Source: JBBITW01 sp037440525
Lineage (GTDB): Bacteria; Desulfobacterota; BSN033; UBA1163
Direction of reading: 5' to 3'
DNA: 12,189 nucleotides
Assembly: GCA_037440525.1 (NCBI GenBank)
Contig: JBBITW010000110.1
Span: forward strand, 1-12,189
This document shows positions 1 to 5,673 of this stretch, in pieces (within the stretch, counting starts at the first letter, position 1; every line of letters starts with the position of its first letter). Below the pieces are notes generated by a model. It searched no databases. It was given only the letters and a program-made list of their open reading frames with translations, and was not told the DNA's origin. Made by a program: the position numbers and the translations under genes.

Positions 1-132
1 TATAAGATTTTCTCAGACATCCCTGCCAGATCACTAAATTCCCCGCTTCAGTGATTCATTACTTAATGATTAAATTACCATATGGGTTGAATATTTGTTC
101 AATCTCTAATAAAATTTACTAAGGAGGCGTTA

Positions 133-912
133 ATGAAAGTAGATATAAATCCTATCCTGATAGATTTAGGGCCCATCAAAGTAGGCTGGTATGGGCTCAT
201 GTATGTCTTTGGATTTATCTCCTCTTATCTTCTTGTTCGTTATCAGTTGAAGAAAAAGGATTTTGGGATTTCGAGGCTGGAGATTGAGAATCTCTATTTC
301 TACCTCATTATTGGGCTGATAGCAGGAGCACGTCTCGGATATGTCTTATTTTACGATTTAAAAGCCTACCTGTCAGATCCACTCGAGATTTTTGCAATCT
401 GGCATGGAGGGATGTCATTTCATGGTGGGCTTATAGGGGTAATTTTTGTTGGAATACTCTTCTCCTGGAGGAATAAGAAGTCATTCTGGAAAATCTCTGA
501 CCTTATAATTGTAACAGCCCCTATCGGTCTTGGTCTGGGAAGGATAGGGAATTTCATAAACGGGGAACTCTATGGCCGTGTCACCGAGCTTCCATGGGGA
601 ATGATATTTCCTAAGGGGGGAGAGCTTCCTCGCCACCCTTCGCAACTCTATGAATCTGCACTGGAAGGGGGAGTCATATTTTTGATTCTCTGGTCCATAA
701 AAGATAGAAATATTCCTTCTGGTGGGCTCTTAGCCATCTTTCTCATCCTTTATGGAGTGTTTCGATTTTTTGTTGAATTTTTCAGGGAACCCGATGCCCA
801 TCTTGGATTCATAATTGGTCCTTTTACAATGGGCCAGATTCTTAGTTTTTTCATGTTCATAGGAGGAATCTTTCTCTTACTTTATTTAAAGAGAAAGAAA
901 CGGGATAAATAA
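133..912 (+). CDS. lgt: Prolipoprotein diacylglyceryl transferase (Lgt)
   Basis: Lgt transfers diacylglycerol from phosphatidylglycerol to the lipobox cysteine of prolipoproteins in the inner membrane, the first step of lipoprotein maturation. The 259-residue product has the usual family length and about seven hydrophobic segments (roughly 17-36, 55-75, 86-110, 121-140, 178-190, 198-215, 225-252). It carries the Lgt signature GRIGNFINGELYG at 136-148, the GARLGYVLFY block at 65-74, HGGMSFHGG at 91-99 (H97 aligns with the essential E. coli H103), and the C-terminal YGVFRFFVEFFREPD block at 207-221. The ATG is set by a strong Shine-Dalgarno AAGGAGG at 121-127, five bases upstream. The gene stands apart from the glycine-cleavage cluster, 383 bases before gcvH, so it is probably a separate unit. 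A weak 7-bp hairpin (913-931) directly follows the stop. Confidence 0.97.
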   Translation: MKVDINPILIDLGPIKVGWYGLMYVFGFISSYLLVRYQLKKKDFGISRLEIENLYFYLIIGLIAGARLGYVLFYDLKAYLSDPLEIFAIWHGGMSFHGGLIGVIFVGILFSWRNKKSFWKISDLIIVTAPIGLGLGRIGNFINGELYGRVTELPWGMIFPKGGELPRHPSQLYESALEGGVIFLILWSIKDRNIPSGGLLAIFLILYGVFRFFVEFFREPDAHLGFIIGPFTMGQILSFFMFIGGIFLLLYLKRKKRDK

Positions 913-948
913 TTTTGGATCATCTCCAAAAAGTTGATAAAATCATGA

Positions 949-974
949 GGATTCAAGGGGTCAAGGATTCGAGG
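949..974 (+). repeat. Short direct repeat GGATTCRAGG, two copies
   Basis: GGATTCAAGG (949-958) recurs as GGATTCGAGG (965-974) with a 16-base period, just before the S23-like start. The phrase GATTCGAGGT also recurs at 4827-4836, at the end of gcvPB. This looks like low-complexity intergenic drift; no function is evident. Confidence 0.5.
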
Positions 975-977
975 TAG

Positions 978-1031
978 ATGCTTGAGAATTACAAAGAGTT
1001 AAAAATTTGGTCGGAGAAATTTTTAATCTAA
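978..1031 (+). pseudogene. Remnant of a four-helix-bundle (S23 / 23S rRNA intervening-sequence) protein gene
   Basis: An ATG opens a 17-codon frame reading MLENYKELKIWSEKFLI before a TAA. The ENYKELKIW start is typical of the small four-helix-bundle proteins once named 23S rRNA intervening-sequence proteins (normally about 115-125 residues), judged from memory. Translation ends where the inverted-repeat element starts: codons 15-17 and the stop lie in its left end (from about 1020). I do not find the remaining three helices on the far side of the element. The likely reading is a gene truncated by repeat insertion or by deletion. GAGG at 971-974 is a possible but closely spaced ribosome site. 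Alternatively, the short frame is a chance match. Confidence 0.42.
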
Positions 1032-1179
1032 ATTGAGCGATTCCAGATTGTCATTGCGAAGCAATCTATTCCAAATTGTCATTCCGAGCGGAGCGAGGAA
1101 TCTATGAGATTGCCACGCAAAGACTGATCCGCCTTTGGCGGAAAGGCTTTTAGAAAAAAATCGCTCAATTTAGGTTTAA
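1020..1179. repeat. MITE-like inverted-repeat element, copy 1
   Basis: The ends form a perfect 15-bp inverted repeat: CTAAATTGAGCGATT at 1028-1042 and its complement AATCGCTCAATTTAG at 1159-1173. TTTAA occurs one base outside each end (1022-1026 and 1175-1179), which may be a target duplication or part of the end. Inside are two tandem cores, GTCATTGCGAAGCAATCT (1050-1067) and a GTCATTCCGAGCGGAGCGAG type (1079-1103). A TCCGCC-TTT-GGCGGA hairpin at 1128-1142 is followed by AAGGCTTTT, so it could act as a weak terminator. No protein is encoded. Related ends or cores occur near 3062, 4836 and 11903. Mobilisation by a transposase elsewhere is an inference. Confidence 0.75.
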
Positions 1180-1217
1180 GATAGATTGCTGAGGAAAATA
1201 AGTGTCGTTGGTTTGAA

Positions 1218-1267
1218 GGTTAAGGCAGCCGACTTCCTAACCTTTGCCTTAACCTATGTCCGAAGTC
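1218..1267 (+). promoter_or_regulatory. Possible RNA pseudoknot in the gcvH leader
   Basis: GGTTAAGGCA (1218-1227) pairs perfectly with TGCCTTAACC (1245-1254), giving a 10-bp stem with a 17-base loop. Inside the loop GACTTC (1231-1236) is complementary to GAAGTC (1262-1267) downstream of the stem, so an H-type pseudoknot is geometrically possible (linkers of 3, 8 and 7 bases). An alternative 7-bp pairing, AAGGTTA (1216-1222) with TAACCTT (1238-1244), would exclude the main stem. The structure ends 17 bases before the gcvH Shine-Dalgarno. I do not recognise the glycine riboswitch core. The first stem is clear; the second is short enough to be chance. Confidence 0.35.
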
Positions 1268-1295
1268 TGGTTTCTAAATTACAGGGAGGTGGAAT

Positions 1296-1682
1296 ATGGA
1301 ATTTCCAGAGAGGCTTTTATATACCGACACTCATGAGTGGGTGAAAGAAGAAGGGGATTTTGTGATCGTTGGTTTAACAGATTATGCACAGAGTCAGTTG
1401 AAGGATATTGTTTATGTAGAACTTCCAGAGATAGGGGCAGAATATAAAAAAGGAGATAGTATCGGGGTGGTTGAATCTGTAAAGACGGTATCTGACATAT
1501 TTTCTCCCATAACGGGTAAGGTGATTGAAATCAATCTTGAGCTCAGAGACCATCCAGAATATATAAATAAGGATCCTTATGGTAAGGGCTGGATAATAAA
1601 GATGGAAATAAAAGAGAGAGAAGAACTTAAACATCTCCTTTCATCCGAGGCCTATCAGAAATCCTTCTTAAAGGAAGATTGA
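1296..1682 (+). CDS. gcvH: Glycine cleavage system H protein
   Basis: GcvH is the small soluble carrier whose lipoyl arm shuttles the aminomethyl group between the P, T and L proteins of glycine cleavage. The 128-residue product matches the family length and order: N-terminal YTDTHEWV (9-16), then VGLTDYAQSQLKDIVYVELPE (25-45). The lipoyl-lysine block GVVESVKTVSDI spans 57-68, and K63 (codon 1482-1484) is the residue modified by LipB and LipA. The ATG follows a strong GGGAGGTGG at 1284-1292. The stop at 1680-1682 directly abuts the gcvPA ATG at 1683, with the gcvPA ribosome site (AAGGAAG, near 1671) inside the end of gcvH, so the two are very likely translationally coupled. The leader contains the possible pseudoknot at 1218-1267. 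Confidence 0.97.
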   Translation: MEFPERLLYTDTHEWVKEEGDFVIVGLTDYAQSQLKDIVYVELPEIGAEYKKGDSIGVVESVKTVSDIFSPITGKVIEINLELRDHPEYINKDPYGKGWIIKMEIKEREELKHLLSSEAYQKSFLKED

Positions 1683-3038
1683 ATGAAGAACCCAAGCCGT
1701 TATATTCCCCATACAGAAGAGGATATTCAGGCTATGCTCGAGACTATTGGTAAGAAGAGGGTGGAGGAGCTCTTCGAGTCCATCCCTGAGAGATTTCGAC
1801 TGAAGAAACCTTTAGATCTTCCTCCTCCTCTCTCCGAGCTCGATCTGCTGAGACATATAAAAGGACTTCAGGGAGGGATTCTAACGAGCTTTCTTGGGGG
1901 AGGGGCTTATCACCATTTTATTCCATCTGTTGTCTCAAACCTGGCCTCTCGCGGGGAGTTTTATACTGCCTATACCCCCTATCAACCTGAGATCAGTCAG
2001 GGGACCCTTCAGGCAATCTTTGAATATCAAACATTGATGTGTCAACTTACCGGGATGGAGGTTTCAAATGCATCTCTCTATGATGGTGCATCAGCACTTG
2101 CAGAGGCTATTTTGATGGCACAGAGAATCACAAGACGAAAAAGGATTCTCATTTCAGATGCTGTCCATCCTGAATACCGAAGGGTTGTAGAGACATACAT
2201 CGATCCAGATGAGACGGAGGTTCTCTCCATTCCTTATAAAAGAGAAGATGGTAGAACGAATGAAGAGGAATTATTCAGTTTATTGGATGATGATGTAAGT
2301 GCAGTAGTGATTCAGAACCCCAACTTTTTTGGTGTTATTGAAGATATTTATCCAGTAGTTGATAAGGTTCATCAGAATCAGAGTTTGATTATCGTATGCT
2401 TCAGTGAGGCAATTGCCTATGGGATTCTTAAACCTCCAGGTGAGCAAGGAGCAGATATTGTTACAGGAGAAGGCCAAAGCCTTGGGATTCCTCTCTCCTT
2501 TGGTGGACCTTATCTGGGAATCTTTACAACGAAGGAGAAATTTATTCGTAATATGCCGGGCAGGCTCGTTGGAGAGACTGTTGATCTTGAAGGGAGAAGA
2601 GGCTTTGTCCTTACCCTTGCCACTCGTGAGCAACACATACGCAGGGAGAGGGCTACCTCAAATATCTGCACAAATGAAGGTCTCTGTGCCCTTATGGCCA
2701 CGATCTTCCTTTCCTGCCTCGGGAGAGAAGGGCTCAGAGAGATGGCATTGATGAATCTGAGTAAGTCAGAATACGCTAAGAGGATTGTCTCTGACATTAA
2801 TGGATTGAAAATCCCATTTTCCTCCCCTACATTTAATGAGTTTGTTCTTGAGGTGAATGGAAGTCCTGAAAGGATACTCGAAGAGTTGAGGAAAGAGAAG
2901 ATACTGGGAGGATTGTCCCTCAGGAGATTTTATCCTGAACTTGATCATCACCTCCTCGTGACGGTTACAGAAATGCTTAAAAGAGAAGAGATAGATCTTT
3001 GGGCTTGGGCACTTGAGAAGGCAATTAAATGGGTTTGA
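1683..3038 (+). CDS. gcvPA: Glycine dehydrogenase (decarboxylating) subunit 1, P-protein N-terminal half
   Basis: This is the alpha subunit of the two-subunit P-protein. With GcvPB it decarboxylates glycine on pyridoxal phosphate and loads the aminomethyl group onto GcvH. The 451-residue length is normal. It shows the N-terminal RYIPHTEEDIQAML (6-19), the YTPYQPEISQGTLQAIFEYQ block, the YDGASALAEA segment, and the conserved TREQHIRRERATSNICTNEG block beginning at T314. As expected for this half, it lacks the PLP-binding lysine, which is in GcvPB. It starts immediately after the gcvH stop. Its stop forms TGATG (3036-3040), but the ATG there reads only MLT before a stop. The partner gene is displaced about 300 bases downstream by a repeat-bearing spacer. 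Confidence 0.96.
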   Translation: MKNPSRYIPHTEEDIQAMLETIGKKRVEELFESIPERFRLKKPLDLPPPLSELDLLRHIKGLQGGILTSFLGGGAYHHFIPSVVSNLASRGEFYTAYTPYQPEISQGTLQAIFEYQTLMCQLTGMEVSNASLYDGASALAEAILMAQRITRRKRILISDAVHPEYRRVVETYIDPDETEVLSIPYKREDGRTNEEELFSLLDDDVSAVVIQNPNFFGVIEDIYPVVDKVHQNQSLIIVCFSEAIAYGILKPPGEQGADIVTGEGQSLGIPLSFGGPYLGIFTTKEKFIRNMPGRLVGETVDLEGRRGFVLTLATREQHIRRERATSNICTNEGLCALMATIFLSCLGREGLREMALMNLSKSEYAKRIVSDINGLKIPFSSPTFNEFVLEVNGSPERILEELRKEKILGGLSLRRFYPELDHHLLVTVTEMLKREEIDLWAWALEKAIKWV

Positions 3039-3061
3039 TGTTAACTTGAAAATAATTTTTT

Positions 3062-3270
3062 CTCCTCATCCCTTCCTTCTCCCCGGAGGGGCTGTGTCAC
3101 AATGAGGTATATGCCATGTTTGTCATTCCGAGCCTCCTTTTTTTGTCATTCCGAGTTAAGCGAGGAATCTATAGAATTCAAACCATTATAAAACATAGAT
3201 TCTTCGGCTAAAGCATCAGAATGACATTACGACACAGCCTCGGAGTGGAGAGGATTGAGGTGAGGGGGAT
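3062..3270. repeat. Composite nested inverted repeat between gcvPA and gcvPB
   Basis: The 306-base gap 3039-3344 is largely filled by an imperfect palindrome. The outer arms run about 3062-3104 and 3225-3270; the best-matched part is GGCTGTGTC (3090-3098) against GACACAGCC (3231-3239). Inside is an inverted pair, TGTCATTCCGAGTTAAGCGA onward (3144-3172) and its diverged complement (3195-3226), plus a third partial unit TGTCATTCCGAG at 3121-3132. The core belongs to the same family as the other copies here, but the outer arms differ from the CTAAATTGAGCG-type ends. Transcribed, it could form a hairpin of about 200 bases inside the operon. No gene is seen in it. Confidence 0.65.
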
Positions 3271-3271
3271 T

Positions 3272-3285
3272 TTCGTGGTTCGTGG
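3272..3285. repeat. Heptanucleotide tandem repeat TTCGTGG x2
   Basis: Two perfect adjoining copies of TTCGTGG (3272-3278 and 3279-3285) lie between the palindrome and the mini-ORF before gcvPB. The heptamer unit length is shared with the array at the lipA start, although the sequence differs. Confidence 0.55.
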
Positions 3286-3299
3286 GTGAGAAAACAGTC

Positions 3300-3344
3300 A
3301 TGGGAAGTTATAGGGAGAAATATTATCGGATGGAGAATGATTAG
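3300..3344 (+). CDS. 14-codon mini-ORF abutting gcvPB (possible leader peptide)
   Basis: An ATG at 3300 opens a 14-codon frame, MGSYREKYYRMEND, whose TAG (3342-3344) directly touches the gcvPB ATG (3345) in the same frame. GGTGA at 3285-3289 is complementary to the usual 16S rRNA tail, ten bases before the ATG. If translated, it would couple to gcvPB. The first residues MGSYRE also resemble starts of S23-type four-helix-bundle proteins, so it could be a second broken remnant rather than a functional leader. It is too short for coding statistics, and translation is unproven. Confidence 0.25.
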   Translation: MGSYREKYYRMEND

Positions 3345-4826
3345 ATGAGAAGAATAAAAGATAGAGGCCTCATCCAGGATGAACCACTCATCTTTGAACA
3401 GGGTGGGGAAGGAAGAGTAGGATACTCTTTACCTCAGTGGGATGTTGAGGAGGTTGATGTTAGAAAATTCATTCCGGAGCAATTGTTGAGGGATAGTCTT
3501 GATGGATTCCCTCAACTCAGTGAGGTGGATGTTGTTCGTCACTTTACAAGACTCTCACAGTGGAACTTTGGCGTTGATAGCGGTTTATATCCACTCGGTT
3601 CCTGTACAATGAAATATAACCCGAAGGTTAACGAAAAGGTAGCAGAGATGAATGGTTTTAGCGATATCCATCCATATCAGCCTGAGGAGCTTGTTCAGGG
3701 GATTCTAAGGTTGTTATACAGTCTCGAGGCCTTTCTCGCTGAGATAACAGGGATGGACTATGTAACACTTCAGCCTGCAGCAGGTGCACAGGGAGAGCTC
3801 ACAGGACTCATGATGATCAAGTCGGCTCTTAGGGCGAGGGGGGAGAAAAGGAAAAAGGTCTTAGTCCCTGATACCGCTCATGGAACGAACTGTTCATCGT
3901 CCACAATTGCCTCCTTTCAGATGGTAGAGGTTAAATCGAATGAAAGGGGCATAATCGATCCTGAGAATCTCTTAAAACATATGGACGAGGAAGTGGCTGC
4001 CATTATGGTGACGAATCCCAATACCCTGGGCCTTTTCGAAAGGAATTTACAGGAGATATCCCAAATTGTTCATAGTAAAGGGGGGTACGTATATTGTGAT
4101 GGAGCAAACCTCAATGCCTTGATGGGTATTGTGAAACTGGGAGATATGGGGGTGGACGTAGTCCATATCAACCTTCATAAAACATTCTCTACACCTCATG
4201 GTGGAGGAGGGCCCGGGGCAGGACCAGTGGCGATTAAGAAGGAACTCTCGCCATTTCTTCCTGTCCCGGTGATAGAGAAAGATGGAGAGATATACAGATT
4301 AAATTATGACAGAGCGAAGAGCATAGGGAAGGTAAAGGCATTCTATGGAAATTTTGGTGTCCTCCTCAGGGCATATGCCTATATCCTCTCGATGGGAGCA
4401 GAGGGCTTGAGGAGAGCAAGCGAGATGGCTGTGCTGAATGCTAACTACCTGATGAATAGGTTAAAAGGATATTACCACCTGCCCTATGAAGAGGATTGTA
4501 TGCATGAGTGTGTCTTTACGGATCGATATCTGGAGAGATACCATATCTCAACACTCGATATTGCCAAAAGGCTGATAGATTATGGTTTTCATCCGCCAAC
4601 AATTTACTTTCCACTTGTTGTTAAGGGAGCTCTTATGGTCGAACCAACTGAGACCGAAAGCAGAGAGAGCATTGATCAATTTATTGAGACTATGATCCAG
4701 ATTTCGAAGGAGGCCAGGGAGGATCCACAGCTTCTAATTCAGGCACCTCAGAGGGTAAAAGTCAGAAGGCTTGATGAGGTATTGGCTGCGAGAAGACCAA
4801 AATTGAGATGGAAACCGGAAAAATGA
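3345..4826 (+). CDS. gcvPB: Glycine dehydrogenase (decarboxylating) subunit 2, P-protein C-terminal half
   Basis: This is the PLP-carrying beta subunit of the split P-protein. Its 493 residues fit the family. Visible blocks are GYSLPQWDV (26-34), GSCTMKYNPK (85-94), HPYQPEE, DTAHGTN (176-182), YCDGANLNALMG with D252 as the likely partner of the PLP ring nitrogen, and INLHKTFSTPHGGGGPG with K279 (codon 4179-4181) as the predicted Schiff-base lysine. VEPTETES lies near the C-terminus. The ATG at 3345 has GGAGA at 3332-3336 with eight bases of spacing. An in-frame TAG directly before it excludes an upstream start. The gene is separated from gcvPA by 306 bases of repeat, whereas in many genomes the two are adjacent. 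Confidence 0.96.
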   Translation: MRRIKDRGLIQDEPLIFEQGGEGRVGYSLPQWDVEEVDVRKFIPEQLLRDSLDGFPQLSEVDVVRHFTRLSQWNFGVDSGLYPLGSCTMKYNPKVNEKVAEMNGFSDIHPYQPEELVQGILRLLYSLEAFLAEITGMDYVTLQPAAGAQGELTGLMMIKSALRARGEKRKKVLVPDTAHGTNCSSSTIASFQMVEVKSNERGIIDPENLLKHMDEEVAAIMVTNPNTLGLFERNLQEISQIVHSKGGYVYCDGANLNALMGIVKLGDMGVDVVHINLHKTFSTPHGGGGPGAGPVAIKKELSPFLPVPVIEKDGEIYRLNYDRAKSIGKVKAFYGNFGVLLRAYAYILSMGAEGLRRASEMAVLNANYLMNRLKGYYHLPYEEDCMHECVFTDRYLERYHISTLDIAKRLIDYGFHPPTIYFPLVVKGALMVEPTETESRESIDQFIETMIQISKEAREDPQLLIQAPQRVKVRRLDEVLAARRPKLRWKPEK

Positions 4827-4835
4827 GATTCGAGG

Positions 4836-4950
4836 TTTTAAATCTAAACAGGGTTGTAATTACAAGCAGAGCGAGAAATCTACGGAGATTGCCACGTCGC
4901 TTCGCTCCTCGCAATGACAATTGAGAATCGCTCAATTCAGGTATAAATAA
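4836..4950. repeat. MITE-like inverted-repeat element, copy 3
   Basis: The left end TTTTAAATCTAAA (4836-4848) resembles the left end of the copy at 1020. The right end AATCGCTCAATTCAG (4926-4940) differs from that copy's perfect end at one base. The core has GAGCGAGAAATCT, a short loop, then AGATTGCCACG and CGCTCCTCGCAATGACAATT, complementary to the family core. The left core is decayed (GTAATTACAAGCAGAGCGAG at 4856-4875). The element fills most of the 149-base gap between gcvPB and lipB. A conceptual reverse-strand translation gives LRGAKRRGNL, a spurious peptide I associate with this repeat type. Confidence 0.7.
4921..4947 (+). promoter_or_regulatory. Candidate promoter for lipB inside the repeat's right end
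   Basis: TTGAGA (4921-4926) and TATAAA (4942-4947) resemble -35 and -10 boxes but are only 15 bases apart, which is suboptimal. A transcript would start near 4954, about 20 bases before the lipB ATG. The -35 box lies inside the repeat element, so the element may supply an internal operon promoter. Weak evidence. Confidence 0.25.
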
Positions 4951-4968
4951 AGGTTTTATTAAAAACCT
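4951..4968 (+). promoter_or_regulatory. Hairpin immediately before lipB, no Shine-Dalgarno
   Basis: AGGTTTT (4951-4957) and AAAACCT (4962-4968) form a perfect 7-bp stem with a four-base ATTA loop, ending seven bases before the lipB ATG. It occupies the place where a ribosome site would be, and no purine-rich site is seen for lipB. It has no following T-run, so it is not a convincing terminator. It may influence lipB initiation. Confidence 0.35.
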
Positions 4969-4975
4969 GCTCAAT

Positions 4976-5665
4976 ATGGATGCAAATAATTTGATGGATT
5001 CTAAGGGTTATATTATTGATCTCGGTCTTATAGATTACAAGAGGGCATGGGAGATTCAGCATTCTCTCTGGTCAAAGAGGGTAGATGGCAGATTGAAGGA
5101 TACTATTCTTATCCTCGAACATCCCCATGTCATTACTCTCGGAAGGCGTGGCAATCACTCCAATCTCTTAGTATCAAAGGAATTTCTCGAAGAGATCGGG
5201 ATTCCCATTTTCCATGTGGAGAGGGGAGGAGATGTGACCTACCATGGTCCGGGACAGATGGTTATCTACCCCATTATGAATCTGAAAGATTATGGATATC
5301 GATTGATTCGTTATATTGACCAACTTGAGGATGTGATTCTTCACGTCCTTGAGGATTTTGGAATCTCAGGGAGAAAAGACCCTGTTAAACATGGGGTATG
5401 GGTGAATGAGGAAAAGATTGCCTCTGTTGGAGTGGCAGTCAAACGATGGGTTTCTTTTCATGGCATTTCGTTAAACTGCGAAACAGACTTAAAATATTTT
5501 GAATTTATTAACCCCTGTGGTCTCAAAGGTGTAAGGATGACATCCATGGAAAGGATTCTGAAAAAAGGTATCCCGAGAGATAAGCTTTTTGAGAGAGTTC
5601 ATTTCCATTTCAAAGAGGTTTTTAAGAGGGATTGGGAAATAAGAAGGCTTCAAGACATCATGTGA
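4976..5665 (+). CDS. lipB: Octanoyl-ACP:protein N-octanoyltransferase (lipoate biosynthesis)
   Basis: LipB moves octanoate from acyl carrier protein to the lipoyl-domain lysine of targets such as GcvH, through an acyl-cysteine intermediate in the cytosol. The 229-residue product has the family length. The substrate-pocket motif RGGDVTYHGPGQ is at 83-94. The catalytic pair is K147 (in EKIASVG) and C181 (in NPCG); their 34-residue spacing equals that of E. coli K135/C169. SFHGISLN precedes the cysteine. The start is uncertain: ATG 4976 has no Shine-Dalgarno and follows a hairpin, and an in-frame ATG at 4994 is a shorter alternative. The stop lies 8 bases before the first possible lpdA start, so the two genes are cotranscribed. 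Placement next to gcvH/gcvP fits lipoylation of GcvH. Confidence 0.95.
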   Translation: MDANNLMDSKGYIIDLGLIDYKRAWEIQHSLWSKRVDGRLKDTILILEHPHVITLGRRGNHSNLLVSKEFLEEIGIPIFHVERGGDVTYHGPGQMVIYPIMNLKDYGYRLIRYIDQLEDVILHVLEDFGISGRKDPVKHGVWVNEEKIASVGVAVKRWVSFHGISLNCETDLKYFEFINPCGLKGVRMTSMERILKKGIPRDKLFERVHFHFKEVFKRDWEIRRLQDIM

Positions 5666-5673
5666 TTTAAAAA

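Noticed and set aside
30..55. Hairpin ATCACT/AGTGAT upstream of lgt
   Set aside because: Six base pairs with a 14-base loop in AT-rich DNA is expected by chance; nothing else supports it.
87..115. Sigma-70 promoter for lgt (TTGAAT, 17 bases, TAAAAT)
   Set aside because: The boxes look good, but transcription would start near 122, inside the Shine-Dalgarno at 121-127, leaving no usable ribosome site.
913..931. Rho-independent terminator after lgt (TTTTGGA/TCCAAAA)
   Set aside because: The stem is only 7 bp, AT-rich, and has no following T-run, so termination is not supported.
1050..1103. CRISPR-like repeats (tandem GTCATT cores)
   Set aside because: There are only two diverged units with no regular spacer and no cas genes. 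They are internal parts of an inverted-repeat element.
1174..1295. Glycine riboswitch upstream of gcvH
   Set aside because: The location is right, but I cannot find the conserved aptamer blocks. Only an unrelated stem and possible pseudoknot are visible. An Infernal search with the Rfam glycine model would settle it.
2280..2636. Reverse-strand 118-codon and forward 115-codon (2404-2751) frames within gcvPA
   Set aside because: Both overlap the conserved core of gcvPA in other frames and show no recognisable domain.
3342..3347. In-frame TAG before gcvPB read as pyrrolysine or readthrough
   Set aside because: gcvPB has a normal family start at 3345 with its own ribosome site, so no extension is needed and no pyrrolysine genes are present.
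4762..4974. Reverse-strand 70-codon frame over the gcvPB end and repeat
   Set aside because: Its LRGAKRRGNL segment is the translation of the inverted repeat, and the rest lies antisense to gcvPB. It is not a gene.
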